Shown piece after piece: positions 51,055 to 60,011 of a DNA stretch of 64,000 nucleotides. The stretch lies in NCBI GenBank assembly GCA_905235745.1, contig CAJOMN010000011.1, positions 50,081-114,080 on the forward strand. The letters are read 5' to 3'. The translations under genes were made by a program, and so were the position numbers. Position 1 is the first letter of the stretch, and each line of letters opens with the position of its first letter. This stretch comes from an uncultured Lachnospiraceae bacterium. Its GTDB lineage: Bacteria; Bacillota; Clostridia; Lachnospirales; Lachnospiraceae. The notes under the pieces were generated by a model that was not told the origin of the DNA, searched no databases, and saw only the letters and a program-made list of their open reading frames with translations.

Positions 51055-52667
51055 TGGGTAATGATAACCGCAACAAGGGCGGGCAGGAGCCTGACCTTAA
51101 CCAGATATTAAAGAATAAGAGGGAAAAGCTCGCCGCGCTTCAGGCAGCGGGCAAGGATCCCTTTGTCATAACGAAGTACGATCAGACGGATCACACGGCT
51201 GATGCGAAGGCGGCGTATGAAGAGCTGGAGAAAAAGCTTTTGGCAGACCACAAGCCGGCCGTGATCGATGATAACCTTCCCGAAGAAGAGAAGAGGGCTC
51301 TTGCAAAGGAAGAATATGAGAAGCGCCGCGCCATAATGGACGCGTCCCCGATCAATGTGAGCATTGCCGGACGTATCATGTTAAAGCGTGTAATGGGCAA
51401 GGCTTCGTTTATCAATGTCAAGGACCTGAAGGGTGATTCCCAGGTGTATGTATCAAGGGATTCACTCGGGGAAGAAGCATATGCGGATTTCAAGAAGTTC
51501 GAGCCCGGAGATATAGTCGGAGTAAAGGGATATATGTTCAGAACGCAGATGGGTGAGGTATCTATTCATGCCTCAAGCGTTATTCTGCTGTCGAAGAACT
51601 TAGTTCCGCTTCCCGAGAAGTTCCACGGCCTGACAAACACGGATATGCGTTACCGCCAGAGATATGTCGACCTCATCATGAACGATGTATCGAAGGATAC
51701 GTTTATCAAGAGGTCGAAAATCATTTCCACTATACGTAAGTATCTCGACGGGGAAGGCTTCATGGAGGTCGAGACCCCGATGCTCGTGGCAAATGCCGGC
51801 GGTGCTGCGGCCAGACCGTTCATGACGCATTTTAACGCGCTGGACGAAGATCTGAATCTTCGTATCTCGCTGGAGCTGTATCTGAAGCGGCTGATCGTGG
51901 GCGGAATGGAGCGTGTATATGAGATCGGCCGTGTATTCAGGAATGAAGGTCTTGATACAAGGCACAATCCGGAATTCACGCTGATGGAACTGTATCAGGC
52001 ATATACCGATTACAACGGGATGATGGATCTTACGGAAAATATGTTCCGCTATGTTGCGCAGGAAGTACTCGGTACGACGAAGTTTACATACGGGGATATC
52101 GAGCTTGATTTCGGCAAACCGTTCGAGCGCATCACTATGATAGATGCGATCAAGAAATATGCCAACATTGATTTTGACGAGGTAGCGGATACGGAGGCAG
52201 CCAAAAAGCTTGCCGATGAAAGGGATATCCATTATGAGCCCTATCATACAAAGGGCGATATAATCAACCTGTTCTTCGAGGAATATGTTGAGGAAAATCT
52301 GATCCAGCCCACGTTTGTCATGGATCATCCGGTTGAGATATCACCGCTTACGAAGAGAAAACCCGACAGACCGGATCTTGTGGAGAGATTCGAGCTGTTC
52401 ATCAACTCATGGGAGATGTGCAACGCATACTCAGAGCTAAACGACCCAATAGACCAGAGGGAGAGGTTCAAAGCCCAGGATGCCGCAGCGGCAGCGGGCG
52501 ATGAGGAAGCAAACCATACCGATGAAGACTTTCTGAACGCTCTTGAGATAGGTATGCCGCCTACAGGCGGGATCGGATACGGCATTGACAGACTGACGAT
52601 GCTGCTGACGGATAGCCCGGCGATAAGGGATGTGCTGCTGTTCCCGACACTTAAGAGCATCCAGTAA
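51054..52667 (+). CDS. lysS: Lysyl-tRNA synthetase (class II)
   Basis: 537 residues. Charges tRNA-Lys. An OB-fold anticodon domain (~85-180; INVSIAGRIMLKRVMGKASF) precedes the class II core: motif 1 region FMEVETPMLVANAGGAAARP, motif 2 GRVFRNEGLDTRHNPEFTLM, and motif 3 GGIGYGIDRLTMLLT near the end. An N-terminal ~40-residue Lys/Asn-rich segment is family-typical. ATG overlaps the greA stop (TAATG), so the pair is coupled; no T-box leader is present. Confidence 0.97.
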   Translation: MGNDNRNKGGQEPDLNQILKNKREKLAALQAAGKDPFVITKYDQTDHTADAKAAYEELEKKLLADHKPAVIDDNLPEEEKRALAKEEYEKRRAIMDASPINVSIAGRIMLKRVMGKASFINVKDLKGDSQVYVSRDSLGEEAYADFKKFEPGDIVGVKGYMFRTQMGEVSIHASSVILLSKNLVPLPEKFHGLTNTDMRYRQRYVDLIMNDVSKDTFIKRSKIISTIRKYLDGEGFMEVETPMLVANAGGAAARPFMTHFNALDEDLNLRISLELYLKRLIVGGMERVYEIGRVFRNEGLDTRHNPEFTLMELYQAYTDYNGMMDLTENMFRYVAQEVLGTTKFTYGDIELDFGKPFERITMIDAIKKYANIDFDEVADTEAAKKLADERDIHYEPYHTKGDIINLFFEEYVEENLIQPTFVMDHPVEISPLTKRKPDRPDLVERFELFINSWEMCNAYSELNDPIDQRERFKAQDAAAAAGDEEANHTDEDFLNALEIGMPPTGGIGYGIDRLTMLLTDSPAIRDVLLFPTLKSIQ

Positions 52668-52821
52668 GAAAGTCCAGTATTTATGGGCTTTGCAGGGTGT
52701 CAAAACCTATGCCATATGCCAATCGATGCAGAAATGAACAAAAATTGATGCTTTGGGAAGAGGCAATATGATTAATCCCTACAATGAGATATATTCAAAA
52801 TAAATCCCGTGGTCAAAAAAG

Positions 52822-52850
52822 AAGAGTTGGCTCCAAAGCCAACTCTTTAT
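52822..52850 (+). terminator. Terminator downstream of lysS
   Basis: AAGAGTTGGCT-CCAA-AGCCAACTCTT perfect 11-base stem with a short TTTAT tail. It separates the core operon from the accessory island; the 150 bases between lysS and it contain no gene. Confidence 0.75.
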
Positions 52851-52853
52851 TAA

Positions 52854-52882
52854 TTGACATATTGCGTTTAAACGACTAAACT
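52854..52882 (+). promoter_or_regulatory. Promoter of the HTH / large-protein operon
   Basis: TTGACA (52854-52859), 17-base spacer, TAAACT (52877-52882), starting just after the lysS-side terminator. Confidence 0.65.
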
Positions 52883-52920
52883 TAAAATGAAAGTTTATAT
52901 TTTTGCAAAGAGAGGTAACT

Positions 52921-53142
52921 ATGTTAGAAGGCTATGTAACCGTTCAAGAGATTGCAAAAAAATGGGGCGTGTCGCCAAGGACGGTCCAACATATGTGTGC
53001 TCAGGGAAAGATAAAAGGAGTCGCAAAATTTGGAAGATCATGGGCTATTCCTCAAAATGCCTCCAAACCAACTGACAATCGGATGAAGTCCGGGAAATAT
53101 GTAAATTGGAGAAAGAATGTAGGCGGTGAATCAAAAGAATAA
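52921..53142 (+). CDS. Small helix-turn-helix protein
   Basis: 73 residues. VTVQEIAKKWGVSPRTVQHM and KIKGVAKFGRSWAIPQNA form the winged HTH of the excisionase/MerR-like type, usually a DNA-binding regulator or directionality factor. AGAGAGG precedes ATG 52921. It is 43 bases upstream of the 1218-residue gene and probably cotranscribed, so it may regulate that gene or be what is left of a recombination module; no integrase is nearby. Confidence 0.8.
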   Translation: MLEGYVTVQEIAKKWGVSPRTVQHMCAQGKIKGVAKFGRSWAIPQNASKPTDNRMKSGKYVNWRKNVGGESKE

Positions 53143-53185
53143 ACCGTAATGAAAACTATTCTTATAAGATCGAGGTGAGAAGACA

Positions 53186-56100
53186 GTGGTTATTGAATGG
53201 GCAAGGGCTGCAAATGCAGTGTACAGCTTTATAAGCCTTATGATGACTGATGAGATATCTGCAGGGAAAAGCAGTATTAAGAATGTTTTTTTTGAGAGAA
53301 TACACAGATACAAAATAAAAAGATATTGTCGCGATTTTTTTCGCAGAAACTATGGTACTGTTATTTCTAATCCTGTCTTCTATCGGTGGATACAAAATGA
53401 CGGAACAATAGATAGACTTTTTAAGCATACAGGCACAACTCACGCAGACGTTACAGATGCAGAATACATAGATGCAGAAATTAATAGAATAAAAAAAGAT
53501 ATTGAGCATCCGCTTGATGGAAGAGATATAACTGCAATTAGAGATTTTTTGGGTGGGCTAATAACGAAGCATCGAGAATATAGGGAAAAATCTCTTTCTA
53601 GTGATTCAAAGCAAATAATACAAAACAATGATAGAAATACCAAAGAACTCAGTAATGCAATTACAGGTATAAAAGATGTACAAGATAATATTTTGGAATT
53701 AGTTGCAAACAGTAAAGGAAGCTTATCTGTAGATCAAGAATATGATATTCATCAGAAATTAAACAATAGTTTTTGGGAAGGAGATTTTGATTTACTAAGA
53801 AGTATTATACCTGCTATTAGAGAAAAGAGTAATAGTCTTGATGAGTGGGTGAACTTTGTCCTTAGCAAGGCATTGGTTGATGGAAAAAAGTATCGTACAA
53901 ATTATTCGTTAAAAGATATTGATAATATAAGTATTAGAGAAGACGCTGTTAGAAAGGCAATTATTTTTTCATATTTACAGGAAGAACCTTTGGACAGTTA
54001 TGGTTTTTTGCTTGAAGGTGATTTAGGCGAACTTGTTTCTAAAATGCAAACAGGTGACGCGTGGCTTTTTGATGAAAAAAAGGAAGTAAGAAATAATGTT
54101 GATTGCTATACATTGACACCTTTTACTTCACTGAAAAGTGAAAGTGAAACAGTGAAAATTTTGCAAACTATAAAGGCTTTTAGAATGCAGGTGCCGGGGG
54201 CCGCAAATGTAATTGATGCTATTAATGGCAATCGATATAATTATTTGACCACCTTATTAAAAGAGGCACGTCATTATACAGAGGGTATAGCAAGATGTAC
54301 GACGGATGCTGAAGCAGTTGAGTTATCTGTAAAAACAACGGATTCCTTATGGGGGAAAAAGGATTTATATAGTTTGACAGGGGTTAGCATACAAAAAATA
54401 TATTGGAGAACAATTATTCAAGCCTTTTCTATTTCAGAGAAAAAAAGGCTGTCAGAAGTTATTCAGAACATCCCAAATAGTATACATGAAGAATTGTCTG
54501 AATGTATTTTGATTGCACGTATTAAATGTAGAGATATAGAGCGCGACGAGTTTTTGGAGTTATGGAGAAAAAACCGAAATTATGACATCCTAAATGCATA
54601 TCTTATTAACTTCAAGGCTTCAGATGCTAAAAGCATAGTTGCTGATTTTATTCCAGAGGCAATGGAGTCACCAGAGGTAGTTCTGAATTTGGTTGATCTA
54701 TTCTTTAGGGATGGTGATGATGAAGAAGCGGAGGCAATACTAAACTCATATAAGTCAACCTGTGATGACTATGCAGAGTATTATATTGATATTTATCGAC
54801 TTTCAAAGGATAAAAAGGATGTTGACATATTAGAGGATAGGTGGATACACCAGAATCTAAAATATTTGAGCATACTATCCGACAGTACGATAGCGCATAT
54901 TTTTTATGATTGTAAGAAATATGAGATGTGTCTTAATGTGCTGAAATCACTTGAGATAAAAGGTGTTGTGAATTATGATCTTCGCAAATTATATGCATTT
55001 GCACTAATTAATGCAAAAAAATCCATTGAAGGCTTATCTGCCTTAAATAATCTTATGCCTGAAGGTAAAGATGATCTCTCTGTTATTAGAAATATTTTAT
55101 ATTGTTCTTTGGGCCTTCAGCGAGAAGTGTCGGAGGAGGTTATAAATGCGGCCGATAAATTGAAGACACCAGAGTTAATGCTTTATCTTGGGGCAATTTA
55201 TGAACAACGTAACGACATTCAAACTGCAAAAAAATATTATTGGAAGACGCTACTCGCCAATTCTGATGATAAATCCAGAATATATGGAGTTTATTGGGCG
55301 TTTTCAATAAAACATCTGTATGGAGACATAAAACCAGATTTCACAGATGAAGGAACCTGTATTATAGCTAAAAGAACTGATGGAGATGATACAGTTTCAC
55401 TTGGCATTTTAGGAAAGGAGTATGTAGATTCAGAGTTAAATGTAGAGAATATCAACATTTTTTCTACCGATAACGCTATAAAAAATGGATGGCTTAATAA
55501 AATAGTTGGTACGAATATAGATTTTAAAGGAAAGACATACATAATAAAACAGATTATTACTATGGATGCATGTTTTTCTTCATTATGCTGTCAGAAGCTT
55601 GTTAAAACTGGAGCTGCAAAAGCTTTTACTCTTCCAACAGATGTTTCCCCTGAGCAGGCTAGAAATTCTTTTATTGATTTTTTCAAGTCTAATATGCCAT
55701 CAGTGAATAAGTCAAATGAATTGATTAATGACTATAAAGACTTATCTAAGCTACCACTAACATTACATGGATTATTCATGCATGGCCGCTCTAATTATAT
55801 TGTTGCTGTGTATAGTCTGCTAAAAGAATCATCTATCGTAACAAGAGAATGGATTACTTATGAGAAAAACGATGAAATAAAAGAAACAAAAGGGTATATG
55901 CTAACATTCTCGTCGTTAATTTTACTGTTTTTGCTGAAAGTACCGGCCGAGCTTTTAGAGAAGAATAAGGTATTTATTCCGAAGTCTATGTTAATAGAGA
56001 TAAGAAATGAAAAGGACGAGGTTATCTCAGAAAAAAAACGTGGTGATGGAGGTTCTATTACAGTAATTGATGATCACATTCAAGTGTATATGGATTCCGA

Positions 56101-56842
56101 GGAAACAAAACAAGAATTGATGACGTATGCTATCGATTTATTGGATTATGCGGAGAAAATACCTGTTATAGACAGTAAAAAAGATTTTGTAACTGCGCTA
56201 AACCCGGAAGTAGATCTTCGAGATTTTTTGGGTACGCCAGATTTGGATGCACTTTCTATATGCGAAGAATATGGTTATTCCCTTGTTTCTTTTGAAGTAT
56301 GGCTTTCAGATATAAATATGATTTCAAAAGGTAAAAGTGTAACAATTATTGAATTCTTAAATGAGATTGAAAAAGATGACCTGATATATATGAGGTACCT
56401 AGTATATTTACAAGACTTTCGTATGATGAACGTGCTTGATACAGCTAGCCTCAATAGGATCATGAACTCAGATAAGAAAGAAGTATATGATGAGTGGGGA
56501 CGACTTTTAACAGCGCTTGAAAAGCAGGATGGATACTATAAAGATTGGCTTAGAGAACACCTCACTCATATCAATCAGAAATATCAAGAAATAAGAAAAA
56601 AAGATAAAGAGTTAAATGATGCGGAAAGAGATTTTTACGCTTTATTAATGAAATTGCTTGAGAGAGAAATACATGTAAGCACAGGGACGTTGCATGATGA
56701 TGAAGGAAATCCGGTTATTAGAACATATATGAGGGTGTTTGATAAGAGAAGTCAAAGTTATTTGGAGGATCTGGATCAGATATTTGATACTGTATTGAAG
56801 GTTGACTTCTCTGTAATGGAAGATGATGGGGAAAAGGATTAG
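53186..56842 (+). CDS. Large TPR / GreAB-C-like / PIN-like protein, putative conflict effector
   Basis: 1218 residues, AT-rich relative to the core genes. Start GTG 53186 follows GAGGTGAG by six bases. Residues ~1-170 are helical (SRDFFRRNY-like, then a coiled coil NDRNTKELSNAITGIKDVQD). ~180-480 is unassigned. ~490-705 shows repeated helix pairs of TPR type (LMLYLGAIYEQRNDIQTAKK). ~722-787 (GTCIIAKRTDGDDTVSLGIL ... GKTYIIKQI) resembles the GreA/B C-terminal fold. ~895-1045 looks PIN-like: GYMLTFSSLILLFLL, VFIPKSMLIEIRNE and DLDALSICEEYGYSLVSFE, with the Glu and middle Asp kept but the first Asp replaced (LTF). A coiled coil ends it. I infer a sensor-effector of a biological conflict system; enzymatic activity is doubtful until tested. 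Confidence 0.6.
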   Translation: MVIEWARAANAVYSFISLMMTDEISAGKSSIKNVFFERIHRYKIKRYCRDFFRRNYGTVISNPVFYRWIQNDGTIDRLFKHTGTTHADVTDAEYIDAEINRIKKDIEHPLDGRDITAIRDFLGGLITKHREYREKSLSSDSKQIIQNNDRNTKELSNAITGIKDVQDNILELVANSKGSLSVDQEYDIHQKLNNSFWEGDFDLLRSIIPAIREKSNSLDEWVNFVLSKALVDGKKYRTNYSLKDIDNISIREDAVRKAIIFSYLQEEPLDSYGFLLEGDLGELVSKMQTGDAWLFDEKKEVRNNVDCYTLTPFTSLKSESETVKILQTIKAFRMQVPGAANVIDAINGNRYNYLTTLLKEARHYTEGIARCTTDAEAVELSVKTTDSLWGKKDLYSLTGVSIQKIYWRTIIQAFSISEKKRLSEVIQNIPNSIHEELSECILIARIKCRDIERDEFLELWRKNRNYDILNAYLINFKASDAKSIVADFIPEAMESPEVVLNLVDLFFRDGDDEEAEAILNSYKSTCDDYAEYYIDIYRLSKDKKDVDILEDRWIHQNLKYLSILSDSTIAHIFYDCKKYEMCLNVLKSLEIKGVVNYDLRKLYAFALINAKKSIEGLSALNNLMPEGKDDLSVIRNILYCSLGLQREVSEEVINAADKLKTPELMLYLGAIYEQRNDIQTAKKYYWKTLLANSDDKSRIYGVYWAFSIKHLYGDIKPDFTDEGTCIIAKRTDGDDTVSLGILGKEYVDSELNVENINIFSTDNAIKNGWLNKIVGTNIDFKGKTYIIKQIITMDACFSSLCCQKLVKTGAAKAFTLPTDVSPEQARNSFIDFFKSNMPSVNKSNELINDYKDLSKLPLTLHGLFMHGRSNYIVAVYSLLKESSIVTREWITYEKNDEIKETKGYMLTFSSLILLFLLKVPAELLEKNKVFIPKSMLIEIRNEKDEVISEKKRGDGGSITVIDDHIQVYMDSEETKQELMTYAIDLLDYAEKIPVIDSKKDFVTALNPEVDLRDFLGTPDLDALSICEEYGYSLVSFEVWLSDINMISKGKSVTIIEFLNEIEKDDLIYMRYLVYLQDFRMMNVLDTASLNRIMNSDKKEVYDEWGRLLTALEKQDGYYKDWLREHLTHINQKYQEIRKKDKELNDAERDFYALLMKLLEREIHVSTGTLHDDEGNPVIRTYMRVFDKRSQSYLEDLDQIFDTVLKVDFSVMEDDGEKD

Positions 56843-56897
56843 AAAAATGGTGGCATAAGCAGATGGGGTCAGCAATTCGCTGGCCCTTATATTTACC

Positions 56898-56926
56898 TTG
56901 ATATGTAGTCAATGACTACATATAAT
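56898..56926 (+). promoter_or_regulatory. Promoter with embedded palindromic operator for the XRE gene
   Basis: TTGATA (56898-56903), 17-base spacer, TATAAT (56921-56926). The palindrome ATGTAGTC-AAT-GACTACAT (56903-56921) fills the spacer exactly. A half-site TTGACTACAT recurs at 56946-56955, downstream of the start point. Indicates tight autorepression by the XRE protein that follows. Confidence 0.75.
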
Positions 56927-56968
56927 AATGACAGAAGTACACGCATTGACTACATGGAGAAAGTGCCT

Positions 56969-57244
56969 ATGAAGAAGGAAATATATAACCTTGAAGGAAT
57001 CGAGATTGAAGTAGAAAAGTACGACAAGAGCGATAAGGATGCAGAGAAACGTCGCATTGCTTATTGTTTTAAGATGATCAGGGAGAAGTCAGGAATGACT
57101 AGAACTGATTTTTGTGCGTGGTTGGGCGTGCCCTATCGTACCATGCAGGAATGGGAACTTGGCAGGAGAGCGATGCCGGAATATGTTTTGCGGTTGATCG
57201 CCTATAAAGTTGTGAATGAACTCCGAGAAGGGAGAATTGGTTGA
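56969..57244 (+). CDS. XRE-family regulator, autoregulated
   Basis: 91 residues from ATG 56969, eight bases after GGAGA (in-frame ATGs at 56912 and 56954 lie in or near the operator and are less likely). AYCFKMIREKSGMTRTDFCA and LGVPYRTMQEWELGRRAMPE are a helix-turn-helix of the kind found in toxin-antitoxin and plasmid regulators. It is followed at once by a small membrane protein gene and the phosphoesterase trio, which may share its promoter. Confidence 0.82.
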   Translation: MKKEIYNLEGIEIEVEKYDKSDKDAEKRRIAYCFKMIREKSGMTRTDFCAWLGVPYRTMQEWELGRRAMPEYVLRLIAYKVVNELREGRIG

Positions 57245-57245
57245 T

Positions 57246-57530
57246 ATGTTTATAATCAGAAAACTGTTTAAGCTCATGCTGCTTCCGGTAGTCTTTGTTT
57301 TGTTCTTTATCAAATGGCTGTTGTCAACATCGCTGAAACTCACCGAGTCTATCGTGGGTCTTCTTACTATAATCGTGGGCGCTGGTATTGTTTATTATCT
57401 TGTTTGCAAAAGATGGTCAGATGTATTTCTCATGTCACTGATCTTTGCGGCAATCATGGTTGTTTTGCTGGCGGTTATTACAATACAGGACTGGTGCGAT
57501 GTGTTGATCGAAAAGATTGGAGCGCTTTAA
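57246..57530 (+). CDS. Small membrane protein (ICE-cargo type)
   Basis: 94 residues with three hydrophobic segments (LMLLPVVFVLFFIKWLL, SIVGLLTIIVGAGIVYYLV, VFLMSLIFAAIMVVLLAVIT). It recalls the CD1845-like small membrane proteins carried by Clostridia conjugative elements, without certainty. It starts two bases after the XRE gene's stop, so the two are cotranscribed. Confidence 0.7.
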   Translation: MFIIRKLFKLMLLPVVFVLFFIKWLLSTSLKLTESIVGLLTIIVGAGIVYYLVCKRWSDVFLMSLIFAAIMVVLLAVITIQDWCDVLIEKIGAL

Positions 57531-57548
57531 TGATCGGAGGTTAGGCAG

Positions 57549-58091
57549 ATGGTATACTTTACAGCTGATATGCATTTTGGTCACAGGGCCATTATTAATA
57601 TGCAGAACCGTCCTTTTGAATCTGTTGAGGAAATGGACAGAGTACTAATTCAGAATTACAATTCGGTGGTTCGTAAAAATGATACAGTTTATATTTTGGG
57701 CGATATCTGTCATCACATGAAGGTTGAGGATGCGGATGCCCTTATCAAAAAACTGAACGGGAAGAAATATCTGATTGTTGGAAATCATGATAAGAACTAT
57801 GACCCGAGATTGTTTGAGGATATCCGTGACTTTATGAAGGTATCTGTAGACGGATGCAACTTTGCGCTAATGCACTATCCGATGCTTTCATGGCCGAAGA
57901 AGAGTAGCGGGGGATATCAGTTGCATGGTCATATTCATGCGCGTATGGAATATAACGAAGCGAATCGTGCAGAAGGAATAAGACGATATGATGTTGGCGT
58001 AGATGCCAATAACTTCTTTCCGGTTTCAGTGAAGCAGATAATAGATTTCTTTGGAGAGCAGGTGAATGTAGATGATCACAACACTATATGA
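57549..58091 (+). CDS. Metallophosphoesterase 1
   Basis: 180 residues, calcineurin-like fold. FTADMHFGH (Asp/His), ILGDICHH, VGNHDKN, MHYPMLSW and LHGHIHARME give all metal ligands of the family. The short single-domain form (RPFESVEEMDRVLIQNYNSV) is typical of phage and ICE-borne enzymes of unknown substrate. GGAGG precedes the ATG; it overlaps phosphoesterase 2 by 20 bases. Confidence 0.9.
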   Translation: MVYFTADMHFGHRAIINMQNRPFESVEEMDRVLIQNYNSVVRKNDTVYILGDICHHMKVEDADALIKKLNGKKYLIVGNHDKNYDPRLFEDIRDFMKVSVDGCNFALMHYPMLSWPKKSSGGYQLHGHIHARMEYNEANRAEGIRRYDVGVDANNFFPVSVKQIIDFFGEQVNVDDHNTI

Positions 58092-58641
58092 ACCGTTTCG
58101 TCATTGGTCGGAAGGCGGCAGTGTATATATTCTTTCAGATCTGCATTTTGCGGACAGTGACTGTAGATTGATGGATCCAAACTGGCTTACACCGGAAGAA
58201 CAGCTTGATATAATCAATGGTATGGTAGGCAAAGGCGATACCTTCGTTTGCCTTGGTGATGTTGGAGATCCGAAGTTTGTCCCGATGATTAAAGCGCGTA
58301 AAAAGATTTTGCTTTTGGGAAATCATGATGCGCGCGGAGCATATAAAGATTTGTTCAGCGAAGTGTATGCAGGGCCGTTGTTTATCTCGGATAAAATCCT
58401 TTTATCTCATGAGCCTGTGTACGGACTTCCCTGGTGTCTGAATATACACGGACATGATCATAATAATATCGAAGCATACAAAGATGGCTGCAAGCACATC
58501 AATCTTGCAGCGAATGTATGTGGCTATGCGCCCATCAATCTTGGGAAGATCATAAAGGATGGTATCCTATCAGACATTGAAAGCATTCATCGTGTGACAA
58601 TAGATCGTGCGGTGGAAAGGAAGATGAAAGGTAATGAGTAA
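58072..58641 (+). CDS. Metallophosphoesterase 2
   Basis: 189 residues, a second calcineurin-like enzyme, clearly different from the first: YILSDLHFADSD, CLGDVGDPK, LLGNHDARG, LLSHEPVYG and IHGHDHNNIEA complete the ligand set. Overlaps its neighbours on both sides (20 and 8 bases), so the three phosphoesterases form one translationally coupled unit. Substrate unknown. Confidence 0.88.
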   Translation: MITTLYEPFRHWSEGGSVYILSDLHFADSDCRLMDPNWLTPEEQLDIINGMVGKGDTFVCLGDVGDPKFVPMIKARKKILLLGNHDARGAYKDLFSEVYAGPLFISDKILLSHEPVYGLPWCLNIHGHDHNNIEAYKDGCKHINLAANVCGYAPINLGKIIKDGILSDIESIHRVTIDRAVERKMKGNE

Positions 58642-59602
58642 GGTTTTTGTTATACCGGATGTTCATCTGAAGCCTTGGATGTTCGACAAGGCCGAAGAGC
58701 TCCTTTCTCGAAGTGAATATGAGAAAATCGTCTGTCTGGGAGATCTCGTAGATGAATGGGATCAGGAAAAGAATCTGGGATTGTATTCGGAGACATTTGA
58801 TGTGCTTGAGAGATTTATAAATCGACATCCAAATTTTCTGTTTTGCTACGGAAACCATGATGTGAGTTACATCTGGGAGGCACGGGAGTCAGGGTATTCT
58901 GATTATGCAAGAAAGGTAGTGCTTGAAGGAATATCAAAACTTGAAAAGCTTATACCGGTAGGGAATATCGCTTATATTCATCGAGTAGATAAGGTTCTTT
59001 TCAGCCATGCTGGCTTGACTGAGATATTTGTATCTCACTTTCTACCGAATTTTGGTGGTGATATCGATGAACTTCTTGAAAGAATCAACAGCTTCCGAAG
59101 AGATGAAATGTGGTGTGATGCCTCGCCGATTTGGGCAAGACCACAGGATGGCGGAATCGAAATGTATCCAGAGGGATATCTCCAGGTGGTAGGACATACT
59201 CCGGTTAGGAAAACAGATTACTTTGGTGGATTGGTCACTGTAGATAATTTCTCGACATACCGTAATGGAGATCCTATCGGAGACCAGCGCTTTATCTGGG
59301 TAGATACTGTTTCAAAACAATGGGGCTTTGCAGATGGCAACGGAAAGCCGGAAGATTTGCCGGATCCTAAACTTGATATCAGAAATTACAAAGTTGGTCA
59401 TCATGTTAAGTTCAAGATCAGATATCATGGCCCTGACAAAGAAGAAATACATGATGGTACTGTTGAAATCATTGATCACTATTCTGGTGGTCATGTGTCA
59501 ATAGATGTGATGAGCGGTGACACCTTGTATAAGCACCTGTCCTTGACGGATGTCATAGAGCATGTGGAATCACGTTCAAGTAGGGATCTGATAGGTAAGT
59601 GA
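58634..59602 (+). CDS. Metallophosphoesterase 3 with C-terminal accessory domain
   Basis: 322 residues. The catalytic domain (~1-225) is of the Ser/Thr phosphatase-like branch: VIPDVHLKPW, CLGDLVDEWD, CYGNHDVSYI, LFSHAGLTE and VVGHTPVRKTDYFG. The last ~70 residues (HHVKFKIRYHGPDKEEIHDG, HYSGGHVSIDVMSG) form a separate beta-rich domain I do not recognise, possibly for substrate or RNA binding. Third member of the coupled set. Confidence 0.87.
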   Translation: MSKVFVIPDVHLKPWMFDKAEELLSRSEYEKIVCLGDLVDEWDQEKNLGLYSETFDVLERFINRHPNFLFCYGNHDVSYIWEARESGYSDYARKVVLEGISKLEKLIPVGNIAYIHRVDKVLFSHAGLTEIFVSHFLPNFGGDIDELLERINSFRRDEMWCDASPIWARPQDGGIEMYPEGYLQVVGHTPVRKTDYFGGLVTVDNFSTYRNGDPIGDQRFIWVDTVSKQWGFADGNGKPEDLPDPKLDIRNYKVGHHVKFKIRYHGPDKEEIHDGTVEIIDHYSGGHVSIDVMSGDTLYKHLSLTDVIEHVESRSSRDLIGK

Positions 59603-59606
59603 AGTA

Positions 59607-59635
59607 TTGACAGGTTGAGATATATCTCATATAAT
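59607..59635 (+). promoter_or_regulatory. Promoter/operator of the HigBA operon
   Basis: TTGACA (59607-59612), 17-base spacer, TATAAT (59630-59635), all consensus. The spacer contains the perfect 12-base palindrome GAGATATATCTC (59617-59628), the probable binding site of the HigA-like antitoxin. Confidence 0.75.
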
Positions 59636-59656
59636 GATTACAGAAGAGGAGTCTTT

Positions 59657-60010
59657 ATGGCATTTGAAATAGAGTTTTACTCAAGCGAAGACGGAAAGGA
59701 GCCGGTAGCGGAGTTTTTGGATTCCTTGGATTCCAAGATGTCTGCAAAGTTGGTAGGACTTATGGAAATACTGGAAGAGAAGGGGACAGAATTACGTATG
59801 CCCTACTCGGAACATCTTGAAGATGGTATTTTTGAACTTCGCTGTAAACAGGGAAGTAATATCACAAGAGTGATGTATTTCTTTTATGTAGGAAAGAAGA
59901 TTATAGCGACAAACGGATTTGTAAAGAAAACGCAGAAAACTCCGGCTAAAGAACTTAAGCTGGCAAAAGAACGGCGTGCAGACTGGTTAAGTCGCCATAA
60001 GGAGGGCTAA
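59657..60010 (+). CDS. HigB/RelE-type toxin (Gp49-like)
   Basis: 117 residues. MAFEIEFYSSEDGKEPVAEF, LRMPYSEHLEDGIFELRCKQ and RVMYFFYVGKKIIATNGFVK are hallmarks of the phage-derived Gp49-like/HigB family, ribosome-dependent mRNA interferases. KTQKTPAKELKLAKERRADW is the conserved basic end. GAGGAG precedes ATG 59657. The toxin gene comes first, as in hig operons, one base before the antitoxin. Confidence 0.9.
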   Translation: MAFEIEFYSSEDGKEPVAEFLDSLDSKMSAKLVGLMEILEEKGTELRMPYSEHLEDGIFELRCKQGSNITRVMYFFYVGKKIIATNGFVKKTQKTPAKELKLAKERRADWLSRHKEG

Positions 60011-60011
60011 C

